Assembly: GCA_017506865.1 (NCBI GenBank)
Contig: JAFCMP010000536.1
Span: forward strand, 186,001 to 250,000
Length of the DNA stretch: 64,000 nucleotides
Reading direction: 5' to 3'
Origin: Tribonema minus
Taxonomy: Eukaryota > Sar > Xanthophyceae > Tribonematales > Tribonemataceae
Part shown: piece by piece, positions 1-11,328 of the stretch
How positions within the stretch are numbered: the first letter of the stretch is position 1
Layout of the letters: each line of letters opens with the position of its first letter
The notes under the pieces: model-generated
The model's input: only the letters and a program-made list of their open reading frames with translations
Databases searched by the model: none
What the model was told of the DNA's origin: nothing
Made by a program: the position numbers and the translations under genes

Positions 1-39
1 GCAGCACAGCCATAACTTCGTACAGATGCAGTATGGGGC

Positions 40-570
40 CTGATGGCGCTCAGCATTGCTACATCCACTCCAGGACCTCAGGAGTGTTGTTCACATGCAG
101 ACGACGGAGCTTGGAATCGACGACAGCAGCTGCAGCTGCCCTGGCAGCTCAGGATGGACCTATGAAGTAGAGCGCGTTTGGAGTGTTGGCAGCGGCATGC
201 AGAGGCACTATCCTGTTGGCGCCAAGGATTGCTACATACATCCACTCCCCTGGAGTGTTGCCCGGATGTGGAGGACAGAGACAGGGGCCGGTGCGCACTT
301 GTGGGATTGCTGCTAGCAACAGCATCGCTCAGGGCAGCGCTAGGGATTGGAGCGCGCTTGTGGACTCATTGGCAGCAGCAGCACCAGCAGCAGCAGGACC
401 TTCGTTCCGCACCTGCAGCAGAGGCGCCTATAGATTAATGGCGCCCATGATTGCTACCACTCCTTTGGAGTGTTGCCCGTATCAGGATGCAAGGGGGGGA
501 TGGAGTGCGTTAAGCCTGCGCGCTTGCCAGCAGCAACGGCTGCAGCTTTGCCGGACCCAACTGTGACGGC
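40..570. repeat. Degenerate tandem repeat at the left edge
   Basis: Three diverged copies of a block begin near 42, 209 and 437. Each reads roughly 'tggcgc..(g)attgctac(at)ccactcc..ggagtgttg' and is followed by a CAG-rich stretch and 'ggagcgcg/ggagtgcg'. Spacing is irregular, about 165-225 bp. Short open frames across it are repeat by-products and show no recognisable domain. Confidence 0.5.
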
Positions 571-1205
571 ACCATATTGTGGGGCTTGCTGCAACCACCA
601 TGGCGCTGAAGTACCGCCCGCGAGCTGAGGGCGGACATGTGTGCTGGAGTGTGATTACAGTGCAGCAGTTGCTGGGACTTCCGCAACTGCAGGGGGAGGG
701 TATGCAGTGGTCGTAGTGGTAGCTGTAGTTGGGTGGGAATGGGATGCTCTGCCATGGGAGCCGACGCTAATGATATTGTGTCTATATGCAATATGCTCTG
801 CATGACACACTTTCTAACATCTTTCTAACATACACGCCTTAAAGTCAAGTGCTGATGAATGTATAGCAGCGCGTTGCTCAGCCGCACACAAACCCGGCTT
901 GGGTCTGGTCTACGACCCAGGACTCCGGCAGCTTTTCAGAACAAAAGAACCAATGGTACCGCATGTACATCATAGTGTGTGCCGGCGTGACGCACTTAGG
1001 TGAGCGTGGCTGAGCGCGTGCCTGTTGGATTGCATCCCGCTTAGAGGATCTAAACGACAGCTCGGAGAGAGGAGATCCAGTGCGGCTGTGGGCTCAGCGC
1101 AGCAGCAACAGAGTGATGGGATCCTCGCGCTGGTTGTGAAGGCTCCGCCTGCGGCCTGACACGTCTATCACACGAGCTCTGCGATCAGTCCGCTCTTGTG
1201 AGACC
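571..1205. other. Upstream region of the DUF4954-like gene
   Basis: No coding signal was seen. The last ~200 bases are GC-rich and run straight into the ATG at 1206, so the promoter and 5' leader of that gene probably lie here. No clear TATA box was identified. Confidence 0.4.
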
Positions 1206-3389
1206 ATGTTGTCGGTCCGCCACCAGCAAAACCGTCCGCTCTATGATTCGCCCCTGCGCCAGCCGCTGCTTGCAGGCAAGGGCGAGTCGTTAGTAACAAG
1301 GTTTTTGGAGAGCTCGTGGGTGGAGACGGCGCAGCAGGCATGCAGGGACGGCCATGAGATGCTACAGCAAGGGAGGGCTCTCAGCGATTCCGAAATTCAA
1401 CAGTTGGAGCGGCAGGGAAACTGGTCCACGGCGTGGCACCTCGTGCGCTATGCCGGCAGCAGCAATGCGGACGGCCCCATCGATTTCTGCTCGAGAATTC
1501 GGAACTGCTCCTTTGTCGGCCCGGTGCTTCTTCACGATTTCCACAGTACAGTCGTGCTGGCGGAGACGTCGGAGCTGCCCTCCGGCGTGTACAATTCCTC
1601 TCTCTCCATGGTGCTCGTCGGCCCTGGCGCCCTCATCAAGGACTGCTCGCTTGTGAGCAACGCCGTGCTGCGGGAGGGGTCGGCGCTCGTGCGCTGCAGC
1701 AACGTCAGCTGCGTCTCCGGCACCTCCTACGGCAACGGCATCAGCATACCCGTGGGCCCAGAGACGGGGGGCCGGGAGGTGCCCTGCTGCGCAACCACAT
1801 GCCTTCCACAGGCAGCATACATGGCGGCTGGCAGCGGCACCGCTGTTCTGCGTGCCGCGTACATCTCACACGTCTCTCAGCAGCAGACGGCGCTCTCCGC
1901 CGCCCCCGACTTCACGGTGCTGGAGGCCGGCGCCCAGGCCATCGGCTGCAACATCGTCAGCGCCTATCTGGGGCCGTGCGCGCGTGTGGAGAGCTCGCAG
2001 CTGGACACCGTCACCGTCCTGTCCCAGGCGGGGCGCCCAGTGCACATCCAGGGCGCGAGCGTGCGGCAGGCGCTGCTGCAGCCCGGCGCGCACGTGGGCG
2101 GCGGCGCCACCGTCGCCTGCGCCCTCATCATGGAGCACGCGCGCGTTGATTTGCACGCCAAGCTCACCAGCACCATCCTCGCCCCGCACTCCCACATCGG
2201 CGCCGGCGAGTGCCACCACTCTCTCGTGGGCGCGTTCGTGCGCCTGCGCCGCCAGTCGCTGCTCATCGCGGCGCTGTGGCCCCTGGGGCGCGGCCACGTC
2301 TGCTACGGCGCCAACGTCGGCTCCAACCACACCGCGCGCATCCCGGACCAGGAGATGTGGGCGGGCGAGGGCGTGTTCATCGGCCTAGCCGTCTCCATCA
2401 AGTACCCATTCAACACGACAGAAGCGCCCTACAGCATCATCGGCGCCGGCACCACCTGCCTGCCGCAGCGGATCGCGCTGCCCTTCAGCCTCATTGCTCC
2501 GCCTGACACAGCAGCGCCCCCGGGCGCGCCTCTCGGGTTCAACCACTTGCACCCAGCGTGGGTGCTCACCGAGAGCCTGTACAGCGTCGCACGCAGCGCG
2601 GCTCAGTGCCGCAGCAGCGAGGCGCTGTGCCAGACGCCGGTCGGGTGGGACGTGTTCAGGCGCTCGACGGTGCAGCTGATGGTGCATGCGCGGCAGTACC
2701 TGCGCGCTGCCGCCAAGGCCGCCGCTTCTGCCGCCGCCGCTGCCGCTGGCGGCGGCAGCAGCAGCCGCGGCAGCAGCCTGAGCAGCGGCGGCAGCGGCGG
2801 CAGCGCGGTGCCGCTGGACCACGTGTACGTGGGCGAGGCGCAGGTTGCAGGGCTCGGCAAGAACGTGATGACGGAGGCGGCGCGCCGCCAGGGGGAGGCC
2901 GCGTACACGCTGCACATCCGCTGCTACGCGCTCGCGGCGCTGCTGCGCTGGCTCGAGCGCAACGGCCGCCGCAGCGCGCCGCCGCCGCTGCCGCCGCCGC
3001 CGACGGTGCTGCTGCACGTCGCGCGCGAGCTGGCGCAGCCGCCGCCCACCGGCGAGGCGCAGCTGAGGGCGGCGTTCGAGAGCGCGGCGGGGGATGAGGA
3101 TGCAGAGTGGAGCTTTCAGCGCGCGCTGCTCGGCTACGAGTTCGGCGCAGCGCTGGAGTCGGTGCAGGGGGTCAGGGGGCTGCTACGGGAGTTAAAGGCG
3201 GTGGCGGCGGCCGCGGCAGCGGCGGTGGCGGCGAGCAAGGGGCGCGATGATACGGAGGGGGAGGCGGTGATACCGGGGTATGCGAGCGCGCATATCAGCG
3301 CTCAGGACGACCCGATAGTGGTCGCTGCGCAGCGCGAGAGCGAGATGATAGCTTCACGCGTTGATGCGATGCTTGTCCGACTGCTGTAG
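1206..3389 (+). CDS. DUF4954-like left-handed beta-helix protein
   Basis: This is an intronless 727-residue frame. Residues ~90-430 are rich in hexapeptide-type turns with repeated V/I-x-x-(G/A/C)-x runs such as GPGALIKDCSLVSNAVL and LIMEHARVDLHAKLTSTILAPHSHIGAGE. The segment ANVGSNHTARIPDQEMWAGEGVFIGL and the following KYPFN resemble the DUF4954 family, described mainly from Bacteroidetes and spirochaetes and thought to be sugar-nucleotide-transferase-like. Residues ~500-545 are an Ala/Ser/Gly linker. The C-terminal ~180 residues are helical with Pro and Ala tracts. The start is the first ATG after a GC-rich leader, and no targeting peptide is obvious. Family membership is from recalled motifs. 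The enzymatic role is unknown. Lack of introns in an intron-rich neighbourhood and a mainly bacterial family suggest lateral acquisition, but this is inference. Confidence 0.65.
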   Translation: MLSVRHQQNRPLYDSPLRQPLLAGKGESLVTRFLESSWVETAQQACRDGHEMLQQGRALSDSEIQQLERQGNWSTAWHLVRYAGSSNADGPIDFCSRIRNCSFVGPVLLHDFHSTVVLAETSELPSGVYNSSLSMVLVGPGALIKDCSLVSNAVLREGSALVRCSNVSCVSGTSYGNGISIPVGPETGGREVPCCATTCLPQAAYMAAGSGTAVLRAAYISHVSQQQTALSAAPDFTVLEAGAQAIGCNIVSAYLGPCARVESSQLDTVTVLSQAGRPVHIQGASVRQALLQPGAHVGGGATVACALIMEHARVDLHAKLTSTILAPHSHIGAGECHHSLVGAFVRLRRQSLLIAALWPLGRGHVCYGANVGSNHTARIPDQEMWAGEGVFIGLAVSIKYPFNTTEAPYSIIGAGTTCLPQRIALPFSLIAPPDTAAPPGAPLGFNHLHPAWVLTESLYSVARSAAQCRSSEALCQTPVGWDVFRRSTVQLMVHARQYLRAAAKAAASAAAAAAGGGSSSRGSSLSSGGSGGSAVPLDHVYVGEAQVAGLGKNVMTEAARRQGEAAYTLHIRCYALAALLRWLERNGRRSAPPPLPPPPTVLLHVARELAQPPPTGEAQLRAAFESAAGDEDAEWSFQRALLGYEFGAALESVQGVRGLLRELKAVAAAAAAAVAASKGRDDTEGEAVIPGYASAHISAQDDPIVVAAQRESEMIASRVDAMLVRLL

Positions 3390-3419
3390 TTGGCGGTCTT
3401 GTTGGTGTATGGCGTGTGC

Positions 3420-3680
3420 CGCTGTTGGCACACGTCTCTTAAAGTTGAAGTTGCTCCACACCATTGCACACACACTACTCAAGTGTGCGCGAAGGTGTGG
3501 TGCTGATTGGCAGTACTCTCTCAGAGATGAAGCTGCATCACATTGGACAAACGCGCACACGCACCCATGTGTGCGCAGCGTGGTGGTGTGCTGATGGCTG
3601 AAGTCTCTCAGAGTTGAAGTTGCATCACACCATATCTGCGCACACACACTCAAGTGTGCGCAACGGTGTGGTGCTGTGTT
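3420..3680. repeat. Three-copy ~85-bp repeat with palindromic cores
   Basis: Copies begin near 3438, 3521 and 3605, each with 'gaagttg(c)...cacacc' followed by a gcacac...gtgtgc inverted repeat and 'ggtgtggtgctg'. Copies differ at many positions. It lies just after the DUF4954-like stop codon, so it may fall in the 3' UTR. Confidence 0.6.
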
Positions 3681-4717
3681 CATAGAAGCTAGCAGCTGCG
3701 GACGACATAGTAGGGATAGTGCGCACCACTGTGGAACCCCTTTCTGTCAGGTGCAAAACGCTCGACACTCAACGTCAACCATGTCATGCAGTGCATCTGT
3801 AGCACTTTGCATGTGGAATGAGGTACCTGCTCGTACACAGTTCGACTGTGGTTTGACTGCGTATGTGAAGCCACAAGGTTCACATTGTAGTGTGTGTGTA
3901 CCGCAAGTGCTGCTTTTTTTCTGACTCCCAGGAGGTCAGAACATCCATATATACTTTGTGTTCAGTCATAGCGAGACTGTGTTTTGTGTTTTCTTGTGCT
4001 ACTGGTGCCTTTGTTCTGCACTTCTGGCTGGCTTCTTGCATCATGATTCAGGACCATGTTGGTGTGTGTGTGTATATGTCAGCCACGTGCGTCAGGCAGG
4101 TGCACTGTGTCCAGCTGCCACTCTCACAAGATAGGTTTGGCAGTGCTCCCACTTCCACCAACGAAAGGATGTTGCATGTAGTATGCCTTGCATGTGCACA
4201 ACCAAGGCGCATGTTCTCACTGCAATTCATGAGAAATGCAATTCATGTTCATGAGTGCAATCCATGATCATGGCGTCAATTCAAGTTAATGTGCCGAGTG
4301 TGCACCGCTGACATCACAAGGTGTGATTATGCGGCTCACTTGTGAAAGTTATACTTTTATACACCATGCAAGGTGAATGTTGATGATGCATAGCATACGC
4401 AGCAAGTGAGAGCAGACGACACCCGCACATTTACAGCAACTGGCATCCATTGATATCTACATTGTGTGGTCGTTGCGTTTCGCAATACATGCAGCATCTG
4501 CTGAGCGGTGGTTCTCTATATCATCTGCACCCCATCACTCCAGCTGTGCACTGCCGCTGTGCATTCAGCCACCAAGTATCTTGTGCCAGTTCCCCCCCCC
4601 CCTCCCCGTTGCCAGCGTGTGTGATGCATCTATGGCTACTGCAGAAGCACGCGTGTGCACGATACGCTACACATGTACAATACATGCAAAGGCCGGACAC
4701 AGGGGGTGGCAGCGCGC
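3681..4717. other. Intergenic region, nothing recognised
   Basis: AT-richer than the flanking genes. The open frames are short and without domains. It separates the 3' ends of two convergent genes. Confidence 0.4.
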
Positions 4718-7700
4718 TCAGCGGTTGGCGCTGCCAGAGAGGTAGATGTTCCAGAAGATGGCAACAAAGTTGGCAAACAGCACGCGCAGCTGGGGGGGCA
4801 CCAGCGAGAAGTTGATGAAGTTGGCAGCGGGCCTGCACAACAACAAAAACACCACAGAACCACAGGAAAAGTTTAAGGCTGAGGCGCTCAAGCAAGCAGC
4901 ATTCTGGCGACAAATATGGGTCGTCTGGTGGCTGCAGCTTCAATGATGGCGGGCGCGGTCTGCTATTGTACATCTGGAAACAATATGGGTCATCTGCTGG
5001 CTCCAACTTCATGAGGGTGGGCAAGAGCAGTACCTCAAGTAGCGTGATCCATACACAGAGGCCTCATGTGCATCATGCATGTTATGTCGCGCCAACATTC
5101 AGCACGCCATGAATAAGGCACCTGCTGCTCAGCAGTGCTCAATGCCACACAGCACATTTCAGTGCCATGCGTTTCATCACAAAGTCTACAGTAGTGGCGT
5201 GCACTGGCACTGTGCCCTCATTCATCCGAGAGTCTCAGGCAGCGGCAATCATCATGGTGTGCAATGGTGCAATCACAGTGAGCAGTGGTGCACCCTCAGC
5301 TGCAAGCGGCGGCTACCAGAAGCCGTATGGCTTCCACCAGAGAGCACAGGTAAACAAGCCTTCATTATTGAACACTAAATCCGCGCAATGGCTGTATGCT
5401 TTGCATCACCTCCTCGTCGATGCATCGTTCCGACTGCTACGAGCTTCATTGGCAATGATGAAAATGCGCTTTCTTGCTGACGAGTGAAATAAGCAAGTGC
5501 CAGCAGTACCACCAGCACAACAGGCCTGGCTGTTCACCAATGTTCCATGGCAGCTCTCCCTGCACTGCCAACACCAAGTACTGAGCAGAGCGCACTATCC
5601 ACACTGTAGACACACCCCTTTCTTGAAGGGATTGAGAGCGGTTGACCCTGTATTGATTCATGTCACAACGTGCATTGTTGGTGTGGAGAGTGGGCTGTTT
5701 CGGCGAAGCATTAAAACGCTGTACTTGTGAATTACATAGTACGTTTACATCATAGTTCGAACATGCACCCAATTCCTGTGACAGATGAAATTCAACTTCA
5801 GCCATACGGTTGAGGTTAGGGTCAGGTACATCCATAGTGCCCGCCGATCGAGACCATCGCAACCCCCACTCACCAGAGCTTCCAGTTGTTGATGAGCATG
5901 GGCCACATCTCGCGCGAGAGCTTGCCGGTGATGGTGTCAGCCAGTGCCCCCAGAGGGAACACACGGCCCATGACGACGGCGCTCACAATGGTGTGCACAA
6001 TGTAGAAACCGGCGTTGAGCACTGTGCAGCCAACGGTCTGGTCCACTGCCAGCTGGCGGAAGACGCGGTTCCACTTGCCCTTGACCTGCGTGAGGCAGCG
6101 GCGTATTCATTCATTTCATGAATTCATTTGTTCGATGAATTCATGTGTTGAGCACTGTGCAGCCGACGGTGTGGTCCGCCGCCAGCTGGCGGAAGACGCG
6201 GTTCCACGTGCCCTTGACCTGCGTAAGGTCATTCATTCATGAAGTTCATGAGTTCATTCGTTCAATTGATTGCCTGTTGTCATGCTAGCGGCTTTGGGCA
6301 TTGCAGGGCCAATGCCGCTGAGCTTTGCAGTGCACATGTATGTATATTCAATGTCATGTCAGAGCACTCACTTGCCATGATGATATGGGCGACCTTCGGA
6401 ACACAACAAGTAGCAGCAGAGCAGACCGCGCTTCAAAAGCGCTGCACCAGTGTTCACAATTGTTCTGCACTGGTGAGACCCGTCCTGTACAGCCAGATTT
6501 GCGCTGTGAATCAGGTGCAAACTGCGCTGTGAAACAGAGGTATCAGGCAAGCCACATTTTGTGCCGCTCTCTAGGCAGTATGCGCCTTCACGTGCGTTGT
6601 CAACGCAACAGAAGTCTCTCACGGCGGGAGCGACCTGTCAGTACAGCAGAATGGCCCTGAGTGCACAACACGCACCCAGCGTGTTTGCTCACCGTGTTGG
6701 GGTTTGCAACCTTCTGGTCGAGGAAGTTGTACCAGTAGTGCACGGCCGTGGAGCCGATGGCGACGGCGCAGAAGATGTAGATGGCGGTGCGCTGCGTGTC
6801 AAACACAAAGGGGATGCCCTTGGTGCGCGCCTCCAAGACCTGCGCTATCGTGTCGCCTGCAGCAGCAGTACGTAGCATTGAACAGGTTTACATACTATGT
6901 GCTCCATGACTGATAACAACCAAATAACTACACACGCATCCAGTGTCTGCGCCCAGCACCTGCGCTATGGTGTCCCGTGCAAGCACAGAGACGCTGTTGT
7001 GAGCAAATGGAGTGACAGAGTGACCTGCGCTATCGTGTCGCCTGCAGCAGGTGTTGCACCAAAATCAGGGTTACATGGTGCTTCATGACTGATAAAGGAC
7101 AACCACACATGCCTTCAACTTCAACCTCCAAGACCTGCGCTATCGTGTCGCCTGCAGTAGGAGTAGCACTAAACGCTGTTACATGCTGCTTCATGACTGA
7201 TGGTGATATGCAGCGCACACTTGTGGTAACATGGATGCAAGCGCTTTGCTTCTCAGAAGTTCAGCGCATTTCTGATTGTGGCCATCGCTGTGCTGTCCAA
7301 GACGAAAAACACATACATGAAGACATACCGTATTGTCTATAATTAAGCCCATGGGGTGGGTATTTCAGGAGTTTTCGAGCTCTCACAGAATGACGCCCCA
7401 CCCTTATTTTTCGCTCATAAAAAGGTGCCCCCCCCCCCCCCTTTTTCTCACATGCATGCGCAGCTTGTACCCTCTGCGTCCGTGTACTCTGCACACGCAG
7501 TGACTCATGCTTCATCACCAATTGTGGTTGCGTATGCATGCACTGTCAGCAATGTGCAGAGCAGACAGAAAGACAGCTAACATAGAGCAAAACTTACAAA
7601 CAGGCCCTCGACAGTAACAGCTGGCTTTCTGAAAGTTAAACCAGTTGCAGGAGCGGCGTAGAAGCATGCTGGCACCCCATGATGGTAATAGATGAGCTGA

Positions 7701-10696
7701 AATTCCTCAAACATGAATGCAGCCCACCCTTATTTTCTCCATGTATTAATGGTGCCCCAAACCCCTTTCTGTGCTCTCATTAAAAACTCGCCCCATGGGC
7801 TTAATAATAGATAATATGGTAGGTCAACTGGACCTTCGCGAGACACTAGTGAACAACCACCGCCTGATGACGGAACATGTGATGCGGCACTTTCTGAACA
7901 TAGCAGCGGCACTACCATTAGCTAGTATACGAGCTGATGCACAAGTGGAAAGTGGCGACCACCAGCAACAATCGCAAACAGCGTGTCCAGCCACGTGGGA
8001 TGCAAGTAATGGGTACACACAACAAGGTCAAGTTTATGTGCATTGCACGCAGCCTTGCCTTTGTGATATGAAAGAGCGTGATTGTCTAAAGTGGCAATGT
8101 CAGGTACTGTTGGCTATCTACTGACATTCAACTTAAGCACTCTTTTAAGCTGTACGCAGGACTGCTGTCTACCCCTCACCCCTAACCCTAAGCACCGCAC
8201 TGTTAATGCAGGCGTCACCACGCCTACCACGGGGATGAACAAACATGAAGTTGAAGTTCAACACTGATGCAGCCAAGGATGGTGCTGCTCCATGCCTTGT
8301 TGATAAGGGGGCGTCTGTCCAGCTGCCCCAGGTACCTCTTCACATGAAATTCAACGTGAAGTTTGGCACTCACCGATGCAGCCAATGATGGTGCTGGTCC
8401 ACGCCTTGGTGATAAGGGGGCGTCTGTCAAGCTGCCCCAGGTACTTGTTCCAGAGCTGCTGCGGTGCGCCTCTGGAAGGCTGCATGGCACCAAGCACAAT
8501 TAATTCATGGTTCAATTCCGATGATCACAAGGTTGTGTGCAGATAGAAGTGGACGATTACTTCAATTGAAGTTTCGTGTGACGGGCGTCACCTTCCGTCA
8601 TTCAGGGCTTGACCTTGAGCTTTACAAGCACATCAGTCACCGCAGATATAACCATAAAAGCAACACTCTATAGCACTTCTAAGTAATTTGAAAAGCGAAC
8701 AGGGTCCCTCATTTTTATATACAGGTGCTTGCTGTGCAAGCATGGACAGATAGTCAGGATGCACTTCATGCGAGAGCTGTGCACATGAGCAGTGAAGCAG
8801 GCAAATTGTGAGGCTGCTGCAATTTTGTCAGTGCCTGTGCCATTGTTGCGGAAGCACCACAACTGGTCCAAGGTGGTTATGTAAGGTCAAGTGCAATGTG
8901 ATGCCGACAGACAGGTCATAGCATCATTGTCATGAGATACTGCTGTGAGGAATGCGACTTGTGACTGGCCATGATGGGTGAGACTCGTGGCGTCAACACC
9001 ACAGCCATGGTCAAGTGCGCTGTTGGCAACAACAAGTGGCTTTGCGTCTTGGTTGCTGTCAGCAGTGTTGCCATAACTTTGTCCGTGCAGGGCACCTTCT
9101 GTGCTGAGGGAATACATAGTCCTGTGTTAAAAGTTACTGTTCAGATCATGGCCGCAGCAGTAAAAGCATTTAAGTATTTCACGACGAGAGGCTACGTCAG
9201 CCTTGCAGTGGTCGAGGACTGCTGCGTTTTTGAATTTCACATGCTGTGTTGCCAAAGTAAATCTGCCGCGAACTTCCACATCTATGTCTGCAAGCATGCC
9301 CGCACTGGCATCTGCAACTGGGGAACCCAGAATTCAACGGTGAATACGACCAAAGCCTTCATGTGTGTACCGTAGGAAACGGATTATAATACCCCCCCAT
9401 CTTGCAGTTTCAGGCCCTTGCTAAGACGGGGGGGTACTATACAAAGTAGCCCCTCTTACACAGAGTTCCCCTGTCTTAGCATCCTTCCAAGCTTCGTGTT
9501 GACAAGACCCCCCGTCTTCGGCAAACTTATCTACTCAATTTGCGCTCTGGAGCAACTAGCGAGAGCCTAATCTGCTGGTCAATCAAGCGATCGTGATGGT
9601 GAGAACACCATCTTTCTGGTTTTCACGTATATCTGCAGCATCGTGCAACACAATCGCGGGCATTTAGCTCACCGAACGTACTCAGATTCAGGTTGCTACC
9701 TAGCCTGGCTGAGCCACAATAGGCTGTGCGCAGCAAGCGTTCAGCACAACATGTGCCATAGCTGCGCGTTCATCAGAGCTCGCTGCGCTGGGAGCGCATG
9801 CAAGTGTCGGCACAGGCGCCACTTAACAGTGCGTGACCTCGTGCGCCACGAACTTCAACAAGACATTGCAGTTCAAACTTGAATTTGGCTGATCGACGGA
9901 AAAGCTTTTTTTTCAAAAAGGGAGTCAAAGGGAGTAAACACTCCATTTTTGTCTGGTCTCTGGTCATCTGCGTCAGCTTACAAGAAGGGGGGGTCTTATA
10001 CAAAGTGGCCCCTGTCTTAGCAACGAGAAGCACAAATCAACAAGGCGGGAGGGTCTTATACATATGGGGGGTCTTATACAAGGGGGGGGTATTATAATCC
10101 GTTTCCTACGGTAACCCCATAGTGCAGCAGACGTTCCAGCTTCAGCTTGTAGGCTTTTCTCCTGCATCTAGGAGCCATGTCAAGCACTTGAGACCAAAGA
10201 AGCACGCATTAGTGGACAGGTAATTCCGGTGCTTTGACGAGCGCTTCGCACTACCACATACTGCAAGAGCATGCTGCACATCACGAAGTTCAACTTGAGG
10301 CACGCGTCTGTTGATTGCATAAGTGACCCAAGAGTTATGCACTGGGATTTACGCAACGACCAGCAAGCGCACTCATTGGCACAGGTAAGAAGAGGCTGAG
10401 TCCCAGCTACAGTACTGAGATGAAAGCTTACTTTCAGGCAGTATCTAGAATTCCATGCACACAGAACATCTGGGATCTTGAAGACCACACACACGCACCT
10501 TGGCGTCGCCTCCACCCTGCACTGCCATGGTGGCAAGCACTCGCCTCCTCACATCAGCTTGCTCCTGCTCCCTGTTCCGCATCTGTATTCTGTTGAGCTG
10601 TTTGCCGTTGGTGATCGATGGCACGGATGCAAAAGCACGTACAGCGCTGGCACACAGCAGTGCTATCACCAAGAGTGCCAGGCGCACGCGATGCAT
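4718..10696 (-). CDS. Mpv17/PMP22-family membrane protein with plastid-type leader
   Basis: Five exons join in frame to 264 residues: 10696-10499, 8479-8374, 6856-6693, 6085-5874 and 4832-4718, all with GT-AG borders. Exon 1 encodes a hydrophobic signal peptide starting MHRVRLALLVIALL and ending around VRAFASVPS. An Ala-Phe after the signal is typical of heterokont plastid pre-sequences. Later exons carry family hallmarks: WNKYLGQLDRRPLITKAWTS, then GDTIAQVLE, FDTQRTA, a WYNFLDQK segment, KGKWNRVFRQLAVDQTVG, and the C-terminal FINFSLVPPQLRVLF / FWNIYLS. Mpv17 proteins are small four-helix proteins of organelle or peroxisome inner membranes with debated channel or metabolite roles. Membership of exon 1 rests on phase agreement and sense. 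Introns 1 and 2 hold the two inverted-repeat elements, and introns 2 and 3 hold partial exon copies. Confidence 0.8.
4880..5030. repeat. Two-copy direct repeat in Mpv17 intron 4
   Basis: The block 'acaaatatgggtcgtctggt' (from ~4910) recurs as 'caatatgggtcatctgct' (from ~4980), each followed by 'ggct(gc/cc)a(g/a)cttca'. It is a diverged ~70-bp tandem duplication inside the last intron, with no coding sense recognised. Confidence 0.5.
6150..6224 (-). repeat. Shadow copy of Mpv17 exon 4 start
   Basis: About 75 bases repeat the first ~75 bases of exon 4 (6085-6012) with a handful of differences. The copy includes the 'cttgacctgcg' acceptor border and still reads KGTWNRVFRQLAADHTVG-like sense. 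It lies upstream of the true exon within intron 3. Use as an alternative exon start would need a transcript. Confidence 0.75.
7021..7165 (-). repeat. Two shadow copies of Mpv17 exon 3 acceptor
   Basis: The block 'gacctgcgctatcgtgtcgcctgcag', the exon 3 acceptor plus its first codons (GDTIAQV), recurs near 7021 and 7133 beside the true border at 6856. A weaker third trace lies near 6957. The CAG|GCGAC acceptor is intact in the two better copies. All lie in intron 2. Confidence 0.75.
7328..7819. mobile_element. 492-bp inverted-repeat element with TA duplication
   Basis: The left end (CCGTATTGTCTATAATTAAG...) and the reverse complement of the right end match at about 28 of 32 positions, both continuing into GCCCATGGGG. 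TA flanks both sides (7326-7327 and 7820-7821). Inside, a ~35-bp direct repeat 'ccacccttattttt..ctc' occurs twice. No transposase frame is present, so it looks like a non-autonomous miniature element. It lies in Mpv17 intron 2. Confidence 0.65.
8265..8334 (-). repeat. Shadow copy of Mpv17 exon 2
   Basis: This copy of exon 2 (8479-8374) still reads KRYLGQLDRRPLINKAW..ILGCI on the minus strand. It lies 40 bp downstream of the true exon in intron 2. The GT donor of the true exon (ATCG|GTGAGT) is changed to ATCAGTGTT, so this copy has probably lost splicing competence. Confidence 0.8.
8480..9367. other. Mpv17 intron 1, proximal part
   Basis: No additional exon of the Mpv17 gene was recognised. 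A plus-strand open frame at 8971-9375 (134 residues, Cys-rich) has one hydrophobic stretch but no known domain and overlaps the end of the inverted-repeat element. I do not call it a gene. Confidence 0.35.
9370..10111. mobile_element. 742-bp inverted-repeat element with TA duplication
   Basis: Terminal inverted repeats of at least 29 bp (CCGTAGGAAACGGATTATAA then TACCCCCCC) are near perfect at both ends, flanked by TA at 9368-9369 and 10112-10113. Subterminal blocks of the form 'gggggg(t)cttatacaaag' with 'cccc(t)gtcttagcaa' repeat several times. No transposase is encoded. The TA target and CCGTA ends suggest a Tc1/mariner-like or related DNA transposon. The ends resemble those of the element at 7328-7819. 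Confidence 0.85.
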
Positions 10697-11328
10697 CGTG
10701 CGAGTTGGGAGTGGTCTAGGAACACAGCAGCGAACGCACGCTTTACTCTCTTGTTCTCTCTCAGAGCCAAAGGGTGGTGTGTCTCCCCCCATCAACAGTT
10801 GAAGTGGGGTCTCGGGGCATATTGTGCCGATGGTTTTGAATGTGTGCACACACTGCATGTGCTTTTTTCGGCCAGTGATCTCGCCTTCCTTACGCAGCAG
10901 TGCACACATCGACCAAACAGAGCAACAGCAATGGCAAACAGCCAACTGCAAGTGAATCAGAATAGGAGGCATACTTGTGCGTCACGCCGCCTGTACTGCC
11001 ATGCCTGTACACATGTCAGCTCGACAGACAAACCAGATGGTCCAGATCACAGTGCACTTGAGGGTGCCACACGCTCACATTTCACCACCACCACCTCCCC
11101 TTCACTGCAAACTTCAATATCTGGGAATGCAACTCCTTTCCTCGTCCGAATGTACATGGTCTTCGCTGCACTAGAGCCCTGCTGGCGCCGCCGTCGTACG
11201 TGAAACGACTGACGCCTGCAGGTCAGCTGCTCACCGAGGGTAGACATCAGATGCGGAGCACGCAACACCATCGTCCGAGCCTGGTTTGAACTTCGAAGTT
11301 CCTTCAGCAGAAAGCTTTTTTTGACGCC
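10697..11328. other. Divergent intergenic region
   Basis: It lies between the Mpv17 ATG (minus) and the PRELI-like ATG (plus), so it probably holds both promoters. Open frames here are short and without domains. Confidence 0.4.

Noticed and set aside
8971..9375. 134-residue plus-strand frame as a gene
   Set aside because: No domain, located inside an intron of a well-supported gene on the other strand, and its end overlaps the inverted-repeat element.
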